A stretch of DNA of 29,145 bases from a virus: the IMG/VR virus record IMGVR_UViG_3300022200_006537, positions 1 to 29,145 of that record; one strand, 5' to 3'. Below, in pieces: positions 21,239 to 29,145 of the stretch (positions are counted from its first letter, which is position 1; each line of letters begins with the position of its first letter). The notes under the pieces are model-generated. The model made no database searches, was not told the DNA's origin, and worked only from the letters and a program-made list of their open reading frames with translations. The position numbers and the translations under genes are program-made.

Positions 21239-22293
21239 GCAATACATATACAACGCCACCTCTGTTGGTTGATCCTGCTCGACTCACCTCAGGGCTCACT
21301 GTTCGCTCTACTGAACTCTCACGACTCGGCGACATGCAAAACTACGCCTTCGCCTATGGTGGTTGTGGTGACGTCGTGAATCAGGCGTGGTCTGCTGAAG
21401 CCTTTGAGTTCAACAGTACCTCGATGACTGATGTGTGCCAGTGGTACATCCCCCACCCATCAGAGGAACACATTGAGTTTAAGTTCAGGCTGAGCGCTTA
21501 TACGAGCGTGGCAGGGAGTCAAGCCAAGGTCACCTTGACCTTTCCCACCACCTCAAACAGCTACACCTCAACCATCACCATCACAGACACCTCACGATTT
21601 AACAGCGCTTTCAATGTGGCCACTGTGACGCTCGGCGCGGTTGAGGCAGATGAGAGGGCAATACTGACTCTGAGCCTTCAAGCCTCAGCGGGTGCAACGA
21701 TTGAGGTGGCAGCCATTCAGGGGAGTTGGTCACCGCTCGCCTCACCACTCGCGGCGCGAGCTCTTGACCAATACGAAGAAGAGTTCATCCCGTTTGGAGC
21801 CACTCGCCTCGGCGCTGATTATCCTCTGCCAGCTCGCTTCGGTGTGGACTCTATCAATAATCTAGGTCACCTGAGAAAGCGTGGCCGAACTCTGCTGAAC
21901 TGGTCTGGCGTCTTCAGCTCATCGAGCATACCAGCACCGGCTAAAGGCCTAGGCGTTTCAGATGCTGAGTTGTTAAGCTCTGAGGTAGCGATACCAAGCG
22001 GCCTTAATCTTGTAGGTTTGAAGATCATTATCTTGATCAACGCGGTGAACATCACCACCTCAAAGGTATTCGACATCATGGGCTATCCAATCACTGTCTC
22101 ATCTAATGGGTGGTCAGCTCATGAGAGGGATATCAGAAGCCCTGAGTTAGAGCGCAGTCAAGACTTTAAGCTCTCCATGTATCGAGTGGGCCTAGATTCA
22201 ACGCCGCTCAATCAGACTAACCTTCTCTCAACATCTAATCCGATTGCTTCAAGCCCCGAATACATTCAAGGCTTAAGCATCATAGGAGTTTGA
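21235..22293 (+). CDS. Tail tip protein of unknown family (352 residues)
   Basis: A beta-rich protein with many Ser and Thr residues (VTLTFPTTSNSYTSTITITD), consistent with a jelly-roll or sandwich domain exposed on the virion. A second part begins near residue 180 (EEFIPFGATRLGADYPLPARFG). It overlaps the preceding gene by ATGA. No family is recognised. The location between tape measure and hub suggests a tail-tip or receptor-contacting component. Confidence 0.6.
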   Translation: MSNTYTTPPLLVDPARLTSGLTVRSTELSRLGDMQNYAFAYGGCGDVVNQAWSAEAFEFNSTSMTDVCQWYIPHPSEEHIEFKFRLSAYTSVAGSQAKVTLTFPTTSNSYTSTITITDTSRFNSAFNVATVTLGAVEADERAILTLSLQASAGATIEVAAIQGSWSPLASPLAARALDQYEEEFIPFGATRLGADYPLPARFGVDSINNLGHLRKRGRTLLNWSGVFSSSSIPAPAKGLGVSDAELLSSEVAIPSGLNLVGLKIIILINAVNITTSKVFDIMGYPITVSSNGWSAHERDIRSPELERSQDFKLSMYRVGLDSTPLNQTNLLSTSNPIASSPEYIQGLSIIGV

Positions 22294-22296
22294 TCA

Positions 22297-22926
22297 ATGT
22301 TGATCCCAACGAGCTTTCAGCGTCTGCCTAATGTTTCAGGCTGTTATAATGGCCAGCTGTTGTTTGGTGGCGCTATCGCTCAGATGGCTTCAGCAGCTGC
22401 GCAGCTCACTAGAGTCAAGTTCCTCGGAGAGGCTCACTATAATATAAATAGAGGTGTGGGGACTGATGTGGTTGGTACTTTGATTGGTGGTCGATTCCGC
22501 ATCATTGAGCCTAACGCGTTCAAGGCGACCACAACGAATCACTATCTATATCAATCTACACCTATTAGCTCACACCTCGGTATCATCATTCAGTATGTTA
22601 GCGCGAACTTCGCGGCGGGTGCCAACGTGTCAATAGAGCTAGAGCTTAGGGATACTGCTTCAAACAGTTATTCAGGCACCACGTTAGATGTGGGGTGCAG
22701 GTTCACAGAGGTAGATCTACAGAGTGACCCCAACACCCTCCTCACAACATTCACCGGCGCTGACCTCATAGCGGCTCCATCTAATGTCACCCCTGATCCA
22801 CCTCGGGTGCTTTATGTTCCCTCAGCTAATCGTGGTGAGCTGTTGAATGTGGCAGTAACGACTAATAACCTAGTTGTGTTAGGGTTACATATCTATGACA
22901 TCTATGACCCTGAGGTGACCCCATGA
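22297..22926 (+). CDS. Tail tip protein of unknown family (209 residues)
   Basis: This beta-rich product shares its style with the preceding one (AAGANVSIELELRDTASNSY, LLNVAVTTNNLVVLGLHIYD), which may indicate that the two are distant duplicates. GGAG lies upstream of the ATG, which follows the previous stop by 3 nt. The end overlaps the hub gene by ATGA. No enzyme motif or membrane segment is visible, and no family is recognised. Confidence 0.6.
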   Translation: MLIPTSFQRLPNVSGCYNGQLLFGGAIAQMASAAAQLTRVKFLGEAHYNINRGVGTDVVGTLIGGRFRIIEPNAFKATTTNHYLYQSTPISSHLGIIIQYVSANFAAGANVSIELELRDTASNSYSGTTLDVGCRFTEVDLQSDPNTLLTTFTGADLIAAPSNVTPDPPRVLYVPSANRGELLNVAVTTNNLVVLGLHIYDIYDPEVTP

Positions 22927-25900
22927 GCATCACTAGTCAGCATGGCCGCCGCGTCTTCGCTCTACAAGTGGCAGGGCTCAAATATAGATATCACAGCCAC
23001 CCGCCTCCTGCATCGAGCAACCTTGATGCTGAGATCGCCACAGGTGTGGCCTATGAGGATATTGAGGCGATCACTGAGGTCGGAGCTTTCAGCGCTTCGA
23101 TTGACCCTAGCGGTGGGGTGGCTCAATACTCATCCACCTCTGTCACTCTCGGGATAGATAGGCAGCGTGGCGGGCTCAGTGATCCTGGTGTGGTCTTTGG
23201 TCGCTGTGGAGCTCGCTCAAGTCCTGCGCTCGCTCGACTAACCACCTCAGCCTCACGACAAGATACTACCTTCTACCTTGACGCTGATGTCAGATCTACA
23301 GCTGAAGCTATCGTTCACATCGGAGCCGAGACAGTTCACACCACGTTGAGAACAGCCACTTCAATCACTGTCACTCGTGGTGTTGGTGGTACGCCGATTC
23401 AAACTCACAGCATCGGCCTCGAGGGCTCATTTGTTCCTGAGATCTCGAACCATATCACAACCTTCAGAGGTCGCCGAGCCAAGCTCTACATGGCTCATCG
23501 ATATCCCAACGGCAACACCACTGACTTCGTTGAGGTGCTTAACGGATTCATCGAAGCGAGCCCAACGATTGAACAAGGCGATGAGATCAGCCTCGATATT
23601 GTACCTCTCACCGCTCTCATCGATACAGACCTAGCTGATAAGGGGATAAGTCAGACTCGACTGCTCCAAGGATATCACTATTTTGATGGTGTTAATGGCA
23701 GTGTTTTAGAGTATGCGCTCACACTTGAGATTGATAGAGATAGCCGCTCTGTTATTGTCTATCCCGACACAACAGCGGCGATCACAGCCAACACATTTCA
23801 AGTCTCAGTGCTACAGACGCGAGGTTTCACAGACCTCTTTGACGACTTTGATGTGACCCTACCACAAGGGCCTGATGCAGATGACTACATCAGAGAGCAC
23901 CCACGATATCCAAAGCTGAGGAGGGAAGCTGATACCTTTCTCCCTGATGGTGTGTTCCCTAATACCATCACCTATGATGGCAGCATACCAGGCTATGTTA
24001 TCAACGCTGATGGAGCTCTCACTAATGCTCTGAGCGCGGGTGAGATAAGCGCGGCAGATACTCTGAGAATCAGCCTGCCTAATGTCGAGGTCAAACAGCA
24101 TGAACTAGGGTCAGAAGAGGTTAAGCGCTGGCCTGATGTGATCAACGACACATTAGAGAGTGATGGGCCATCGAGCACCCAAGGTTTAAGCGGCGGCTTC
24201 GCTCGATGGAGGCTTCAAGCAGGGCCAGAGATTAGAGCTGAGAAGTTGAGTGACTCACCTTTCCCTGCTGGGATATGGCTGTGGAATGATGCGGCATTCT
24301 TTCGAAGCGCGGCTAGCAACTATTGGATTCTTGGTGAAGATTGGCCGCTATGCTGGAGGGCTTCAGGCACATCCACCCAGCTTCCAACCTTATCGCGTTT
24401 AGCTTATCCCATCGATTTGGGATTAGAGGGCGAACCTTACTCAGAGAGCTTCACCGATAATGCTTTGATCCAAAAAGACAAGATTCTCATCAACACAGTA
24501 GAGCGGACCGCTTTAAGAGCGTTGAGAGATATACCGGCGGCTTATTATCAACAGTTTGAATCTGCCATACTCGTTGAGGGCTCGCTTGGTCTACCCACCT
24601 CAGCCACGGCGGGTGAGTTCTATTATGTGACAGTCGAGCATTATGACCGCAATCAAGAGCAGGTTGTTAAGCAAGTTTTCAAATGCACACACGAGACGAC
24701 AGCGACCTTTGGCGGTTCTGATGTCGGTGTAATTTTACACATCGCCGATGATAACGATTTCTTTCAGAATCAGAGCTTTGGTGATTGGACTGATGTTGAG
24801 CGAGCGCTGATCTATCGAGGTGGCCAGCTCACCGGCGAGCGACCAGGGACAGTGATTCTTAAACTGTTAGAATCAGGTGGTGGAAACAACGTCAACGGTG
24901 ACTATGACCTCTTGGGAATCGGCCTCAATATAGACAGCTCAGATATTGATGAGCGCTCATTTCTAGCGATTGACGCGGCGGCCACCTTCACTCTGTCAGA
25001 TAACTACGCGGGTGATGGAACCAACCTGAGAGACACCATCGATGCGATGTTAAGGCTCATGGGTGCAGTGCTCGTGATGAAGCGCGACCCAACGACAGGG
25101 CGCTCGAGGTTGGCGGCTGTCCCCATCGGCAATGAGCGAACCGACGCGGCGGCGGCGACAGTCACCGCTGATCAATGGATAGCAGCTCCCCCCCCTCGAT
25201 GGGGTATACGAGAAGACATCGTGACTCAGATTGTCTTCGAGTTCGACTTTGACCCTGTTGAGGATAAGTACAGATCAGAGGTGATCTTCAACAATCAGGA
25301 GGCTATCAACCGTTATGGTGGTGAGCGCTCGAGCATCTCCTTGACACTGCCAGGTGTGAACTCCGAACAGTTTGGACGCGGGGCCGGTGACAATTTCGCC
25401 TACTTCCTGCCAACGGCGGCGCGACTATTTAACCTATTCGCCAATCCATTGAGAACGTGGTCAGGCTCCATCGGTACTGGTCAGAGTTCATATATTGATG
25501 TGGGCTCCTATCTGACTGTGAGCTCACCCCACCTCAGAGGTTACTCAGACACCTATGGTGTAACTAATGGTGTGGGGATGGTTCGGTCGATTCGTCAGGA
25601 ACTCATGAAAGAAGGCTGCCAGCTTGAGCTGGTGGTCGCCGGGTTGGCTGCCCGTTATTGGAACGCCTCAGCACGAGTCACAGCCACCCCCACCGCTACG
25701 GCAGTCACAGTGGCGGCAGACGACTTCAGCGACTCAACAGAAGCCGACGCTTCATTCTTTGAGGCTGGTGATGTGGTCGATTATCTCCCTAAAGGGAATC
25801 ATGATGGAGCCATCACGGGGCTTGAGGTGGCGAGCGTCACAGGTCACACCATCGTGTTTACAGCGGCCCATAATATCACAGCGCTCAACGGCACTCTTGA

Positions 25901-26006
25901 GCCAACCACATACTCTCAAGCTTCAGACAATCACAGAAGTGATGCTTATTTAGCCAACTCTTCTGATATCATCAACCTAACCACACCTGCTCAGGAGTTC
26001 AGCTGA
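22923..26006 (+). CDS. Large tail tip / hub protein (1027 residues)
   Basis: This is the longest complete protein of the window and lies just upstream of the lysis genes. The N-terminal 230 residues look like a tail-associated domain (GVGGTPIQTHSIGLEGSFVP, DEISLDIVPLTALID). A middle part (about 300-650) is mixed. A later domain includes GIREDIVTQIVFEFDFDPVE and a phage-hub-like segment with SYIDVGSYLTVSSPHLRGY. The C-terminal 80 residues are beta-rich and Thr/Ala-rich. Size and position fit a central tip or baseplate hub that contacts the host surface. The exact family is not identified; no lytic domain is obvious. Confidence 0.65.
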   Translation: MSITSQHGRRVFALQVAGLKYRYHSHPPPASSNLDAEIATGVAYEDIEAITEVGAFSASIDPSGGVAQYSSTSVTLGIDRQRGGLSDPGVVFGRCGARSSPALARLTTSASRQDTTFYLDADVRSTAEAIVHIGAETVHTTLRTATSITVTRGVGGTPIQTHSIGLEGSFVPEISNHITTFRGRRAKLYMAHRYPNGNTTDFVEVLNGFIEASPTIEQGDEISLDIVPLTALIDTDLADKGISQTRLLQGYHYFDGVNGSVLEYALTLEIDRDSRSVIVYPDTTAAITANTFQVSVLQTRGFTDLFDDFDVTLPQGPDADDYIREHPRYPKLRREADTFLPDGVFPNTITYDGSIPGYVINADGALTNALSAGEISAADTLRISLPNVEVKQHELGSEEVKRWPDVINDTLESDGPSSTQGLSGGFARWRLQAGPEIRAEKLSDSPFPAGIWLWNDAAFFRSAASNYWILGEDWPLCWRASGTSTQLPTLSRLAYPIDLGLEGEPYSESFTDNALIQKDKILINTVERTALRALRDIPAAYYQQFESAILVEGSLGLPTSATAGEFYYVTVEHYDRNQEQVVKQVFKCTHETTATFGGSDVGVILHIADDNDFFQNQSFGDWTDVERALIYRGGQLTGERPGTVILKLLESGGGNNVNGDYDLLGIGLNIDSSDIDERSFLAIDAAATFTLSDNYAGDGTNLRDTIDAMLRLMGAVLVMKRDPTTGRSRLAAVPIGNERTDAAAATVTADQWIAAPPPRWGIREDIVTQIVFEFDFDPVEDKYRSEVIFNNQEAINRYGGERSSISLTLPGVNSEQFGRGAGDNFAYFLPTAARLFNLFANPLRTWSGSIGTGQSSYIDVGSYLTVSSPHLRGYSDTYGVTNGVGMVRSIRQELMKEGCQLELVVAGLAARYWNASARVTATPTATAVTVAADDFSDSTEADASFFEAGDVVDYLPKGNHDGAITGLEVASVTGHTIVFTAAHNITALNGTLEPTTYSQASDNHRSDAYLANSSDIINLTTPAQEFS

Positions 26007-26659
26007 TGCCAACAAAAGCAGAGCTAGAGGCGACAATCAACGACCTCAAACATGATGTAAGGCGCCTCGAGCGTTCACTAGGTCAGGCTGAGCTTGACCT
26101 TCAAGCGCTACCTCATCGCGACGTCACGTATCCAAGACCACCACGAGATGAAAGATCCGTCGAGGCCGTCGCTCGTGGGATGAGTGAATGGCAGAGTGTT
26201 GTCAAAGAGCCTGATCGACGAATCAACACCTATATCAGATCAGTCGAGGGGCTCGGTTGGACGTGGGAGAAGGAGTACGTCAAGAATGGTCAGTTTGCTT
26301 GGTGTGGAGCTTTCGCCGCCTTCTGTTGGACGGCAGTTAAGCCGAGCATCAGAAAGAAGATCTTTCCATCTTGCTACCGTCTCTACTCTAACTGGTCACA
26401 GACCTCACGACACATTGACCCATCTAAGATGATGCCCGGTGATATCGTGGTGGTCTATTCCGGCAAGCACGCGACCCAAGGTGACCACATCACCATCTGT
26501 CGTGGTGAGCCTGTTGATGGAGTCTTTGAGACTGTCGAGGGGAACGCTCATGGCACGCTCGGCGATGATACCCATGGTGAGGGTGTGATTATTCGCGACC
26601 GCTCACTAGATGAGGTGGCCCACGTTTACCGCTTACTCTCGGAAGACTTCGATGAGTAG
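26006..26659 (+). CDS. Endolysin-like CHAP cysteine peptidase/amidase
   Basis: The 217-residue protein begins with a short coiled coil (residues 5-35), followed by a CHAP-like papain-fold domain: catalytic Cys in FAWCGAFAAFC (C100), GDIVVVYSG, catalytic His in GDHITICRG (H161) and the closing TVEGNAHG with E178 and N180. Such enzymes cut peptide or amide bonds of peptidoglycan at lysis. There is no signal peptide or membrane segment, so release would need the holin. The next gene overlaps it by 8 nt and encodes a holin-like protein. A virion-bound peptidase is an alternative. Confidence 0.8.
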   Translation: MPTKAELEATINDLKHDVRRLERSLGQAELDLQALPHRDVTYPRPPRDERSVEAVARGMSEWQSVVKEPDRRINTYIRSVEGLGWTWEKEYVKNGQFAWCGAFAAFCWTAVKPSIRKKIFPSCYRLYSNWSQTSRHIDPSKMMPGDIVVVYSGKHATQGDHITICRGEPVDGVFETVEGNAHGTLGDDTHGEGVIIRDRSLDEVAHVYRLLSEDFDE

Positions 26660-26930
26660 CAGCCTAACAGGTAAAGCAGGAGGCCGGAAGGCGCTTGGCT
26701 TCTACGCGGCGCTAGGCTGTTGTTTTATGCTCGCCATGAGTGGCAAGGCGACCACTGAAGCGCTCGGCCTCATCAACACTTTATATCTCTCGTTTGCAGG
26801 TGCCAACGTGTGGGCTAAAAAGGTGTCACCAACTGAGGTGATTCAAGCTCAAGCTCAGGCTCAGCAGATGCAACAACCTCAACCCCAAACCCAACCCCAA
26901 CCTCAAGAGACTACACTGGAGAAGCCATGA
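26652..26930 (+). CDS. Holin-like membrane protein
   Basis: ATG 26652 overlaps the lysin stop and gives 92 residues. Two hydrophobic helices are visible (about 14-30, ALGFYAALGCCFMLAMSG, and 35-54, TEALGLINTLYLSFAGANVW). They follow a GKAGGRK start and precede a Gln/Pro-rich tail (QAQAQAQQMQQPQPQTQPQP). The GGRK-to-two-helix layout with AANVW resembles small phage holins that let endolysin through the inner membrane. Adjacency to the lysin supports this. The low-complexity tail is unusual. Confidence 0.65.
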   Translation: MSSSLTGKAGGRKALGFYAALGCCFMLAMSGKATTEALGLINTLYLSFAGANVWAKKVSPTEVIQAQAQAQQMQQPQPQTQPQPQETTLEKP

Positions 26931-27322
26931 GACTCGGAGTTCAGTACCCCATCCACGCTGGTGGATATACCGCAGCCTATAACGCCTCAGCAGTCGCTGA
27001 CACTGATTGGCACAGCCTCAGCTCGACCGACTTTTACGACACACGAACAGGGACACAGCTCGACGCTGGCCTCAGCTTCGCCTTCTTGGAGGTGGTGAGC
27101 GGATCAACTGACACGGTGAGCTATTGCAAGTTACGCGCCGCCGGTGGTGCAGGTGATGGCGTGGCCAACTCAGATGGCGTCATCCCTGTACTCGGCGCCT
27201 ATAAGGTCGACGTGCAAGCGCTTGTCTCAGGCTCAAGCGTGACCTCAGTGGCCTATAAGAAGGCCGCCGCCGGTGATTCTTTCGTGATCTATGCAGGCTT
27301 CAACGCCACGACCAACGTGTGA
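26927..27322 (+). CDS. Unknown 131-residue virion-like protein
   Basis: It starts with an ATGA overlap after the holin-like gene. The product is rich in Ala, Gly, Ser and Val and looks beta-structured (LSFAFLEVVSGSTDTVSYCK, YKVDVQALVSGSSVTSVAYK), ending in DSFVIYAGFNATTNV. No family is recognised. Position before the fibre gene suggests a small decoration or fibre-base protein. Confidence 0.5.
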   Translation: MRLGVQYPIHAGGYTAAYNASAVADTDWHSLSSTDFYDTRTGTQLDAGLSFAFLEVVSGSTDTVSYCKLRAAGGAGDGVANSDGVIPVLGAYKVDVQALVSGSSVTSVAYKKAAAGDSFVIYAGFNATTNV

Positions 27323-27330
27323 GGTGAGAT

Positions 27331-29145
27331 ATGAGTATTGACGCTAAACCATGGCCAGGGGGTGGGGCCGCTTCGGTCCCTGATGCAAGCGAGACGGTCA
27401 AGGGGATCATCGAGATCGCTGACTCGGTTGAGTCAGCGGCGGGTACTGATGACCTCAAGGCCATGACACCTCGAAAGGTTAAGGAGCGGATTGACGCGGC
27501 GCTTGTGGGAGGGGTCGAATATAAAGGGAGTTATACAGGTCAGAGCTTGGTGACAGCTCAGCAAGGTGACATGTATATCTCAGCGGCGACCTACTCACTA
27601 GCTGGGGTACAGTTCCTCTCAGGTGACCATTTGATCTTTAATCAAGATGCAAGTGACCCTGTTACTAGTGCGATGTTTGATAAGGTCGACAACACCGACG
27701 CGGTAAGCTCAGTCAACACCTTGACCGGCGCTGTGGTGCTCTCTGCTGATGATCTCGCCGCTGATCACAGTCCATCAAACTACATACCCGCCAACGCCAA
27801 CATCGATGGACACCTCAGCGGGATTGATGATGAGTTGTTCCTTAAGGCGCCAAAGGCGAGTCCTATTTTAACAGGCACGCCGACCGCACCGACCGCGACT
27901 CAGGGCGATAACTCAACGCGGATCGCCACAACCGCTTATGTTGACCTCGCTGTCTCAGGTGCTGGCAATCAGATCAATGATATTGAGACTAAGACGAGCT
28001 CAACATTTACAGCTCAGAGCAATTATGTGTACGTTTGCGGTTATCCAGTAGGCACTCAAACAGTAACCATGCCGGACGCTTCAGGCTCTACACCTGGCGA
28101 TATCATCGGCTTCACAACTCGCAATCAATCTTACACGATTGACCTAGTGAGTAGTGATGGTACTACTAATGATCTCTTGAATATCTCCAACCAAACAAAA
28201 GGAGGTACTCTCGGAGCTTTATCTATTACTATTAATCGTCAGATTAGTTGGTTTGTTTGTAGCGGCACTCAATGGCAAGAAGCCAACGCCAGCTTTTTTA
28301 CACAACCTATTTCAACCGATATGGTCCCCACTTCAGCTAATACCTACGATCTAGGCTCTCCATCAGGAGAGTGGGCTGATCTTTACCTTGGTGATGGTGG
28401 CATCATTTACTGGGGGAATGACCAGGATGTAAAACTCATTCATGATCCTGATGATGGGCTAACCTTAGACCTAGGTGTCACAGATAGCTCACATGATCCA
28501 CAGTTTGAGCTTAAGAGTGAATCGAGCGCGAGCTTTGGCCCTCGCCTTCTGTTTAATATGCAGAGCACCACTCCCGCTGCAAATGATCGATTGGGGCAAC
28601 TCACATTTAAGGGGCTAGATTCAGGGAGCGGCTCCACCGAATACGCTTATGTTTTTGGTCAAATAGAAGACCCAACAGCAGGAGCAGAAGCAGGCAGGGT
28701 TGACATTTTACCTCTGCCTTGCAGTACTCAAACTAAAGGCTTGCACGTCATCGGCATCCCGAGTGAGTTGAATGGTGCTAAGGTTGACATCGATCACAAT
28801 GGAACTGATTACGGCCTTCATCTAAATGGAACGATTGTGGCGGCGAGCGCGGCAGAGCTTAGCCTCTTAGATGGTGGCTCTAGCGTCGGTGCATCTGTGA
28901 CTATTGCTGATACTGATGGCTTCATCTTAAATGATGGAGGTGTAACTAAGCTCATCCCTGCAAGCGATCTTAAGACCTATGCAGGAGGGGGAATCAGCGC
29001 AGTCGTTGAGGATACCACACCTCAACTCGGTGGCCCTCTTGATGTTAACGGTCAAGCGATCACCTCAGCGAGCAATGGAGACATTGCCATCAATCCTGAT
29101 GGGACGGGTGATATCAGTATTGGCGCTGATATGATTCCTGATGCA
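27331..29145 (+). CDS. Tail fibre protein (partial, runs off the right edge)
   Basis: ATG 27331 follows GGTGAG and opens a frame of 605 codons with no stop before the window end. The product is a mosaic of fibre modules: an N-terminal adaptor (ETVKGIIEIADSVESA, MTPRKVKERIDAAL), SPILTGTPTAPTATQGDNST followed by RIATTAYVD, then YDLGSPSGEWADLYLGDGG, VAASAAELSLLDGGS, and EDTTPQLGGPLDVNGQAI. Such repeats occur in receptor-binding fibres of environmental phages. The receptor-binding tip and any chaperone lie beyond the edge. The gene is in a new frame, 8 nt after the preceding stop. Confidence 0.85.
   Translation, partial: MSIDAKPWPGGGAASVPDASETVKGIIEIADSVESAAGTDDLKAMTPRKVKERIDAALVGGVEYKGSYTGQSLVTAQQGDMYISAATYSLAGVQFLSGDHLIFNQDASDPVTSAMFDKVDNTDAVSSVNTLTGAVVLSADDLAADHSPSNYIPANANIDGHLSGIDDELFLKAPKASPILTGTPTAPTATQGDNSTRIATTAYVDLAVSGAGNQINDIETKTSSTFTAQSNYVYVCGYPVGTQTVTMPDASGSTPGDIIGFTTRNQSYTIDLVSSDGTTNDLLNISNQTKGGTLGALSITINRQISWFVCSGTQWQEANASFFTQPISTDMVPTSANTYDLGSPSGEWADLYLGDGGIIYWGNDQDVKLIHDPDDGLTLDLGVTDSSHDPQFELKSESSASFGPRLLFNMQSTTPAANDRLGQLTFKGLDSGSGSTEYAYVFGQIEDPTAGAEAGRVDILPLPCSTQTKGLHVIGIPSELNGAKVDIDHNGTDYGLHLNGTIVAASAAELSLLDGGSSVGASVTIADTDGFILNDGGVTKLIPASDLKTYAGGGISAVVEDTTPQLGGPLDVNGQAITSASNGDIAINPDGTGDISIGADMIPDA

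Overview
The window is 29 kb of a tailed double-stranded DNA bacteriophage or prophage, almost certainly with a long non-contractile (siphovirus-type) tail. All convincing genes lie on the + strand, packed with ATGA, TAATG or short overlaps. It starts inside a replication initiator gene and ends inside a tail-fibre gene. I saw no integrase, tRNA, CRISPR array or insertion sequence. The fibre uses modules (SPxLTGTPTAPT, AAELxLLDG, DTTPQLGGxLDVNG) that I associate with phages from aquatic samples. The host cannot be named.

Replication and early region (1-3501). An initiator C-terminus carries five 18-bp iterons and three AT-rich 12-bp repeats inside its coding sequence, the layout of a lambda O-type origin. 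A DnaC-like helicase loader follows. A 437-bp gap with four long-looped inverted repeats and a duplicated 16-bp site comes next, then a ribbon-helix-helix regulator overlapping ssb. A low-GC GIY-YIG endonuclease and two unknown small genes close the region.

Packaging and cargo (3470-7803). A small terminase-like protein, an unknown gene and the large terminase come first. Five cargo genes then separate the terminase from the portal, which usually adjoin: a DUF3310 protein, ThyX, a 53-residue protein with 12 cysteines, a class III nucleotide cyclase homologue with a C-terminal membrane segment, and an overlapping gene for a two-helix membrane protein with a coiled coil. The cyclase and membrane-protein pair is the best candidate for an undescribed system. 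Its layout recalls Pycsar-type cyclic-nucleotide signalling, but it sits inside what looks like a lytic operon.

Head (7885-13548). Mu-type portal, a multidomain Mu-I-like protease with a scaffold-like tail and a possible internal scaffold start, a decoration-type protein, an HK97-fold-like major capsid protein and a minor head protein.

Connector and tail (13545-27322). An adaptor carrying a perfect EF-hand loop, tail completion and terminator-like proteins, the tail tube, and a G/GT chaperone pair made by a textbook -1 frameshift signal (GGGAAAA, 7-nt spacer, stem-loop). The tape measure, three unknown tail-tip proteins, a 1027-residue tip or hub protein, a CHAP-like endolysin, a holin-like protein and a small unknown protein follow, then the fibre gene that runs off the end.

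Two copies of a roughly 34-bp intergenic element, before the GIY-YIG gene and before the portal, keep a 4-bp stem through paired base changes and may be a phage-specific control signal.
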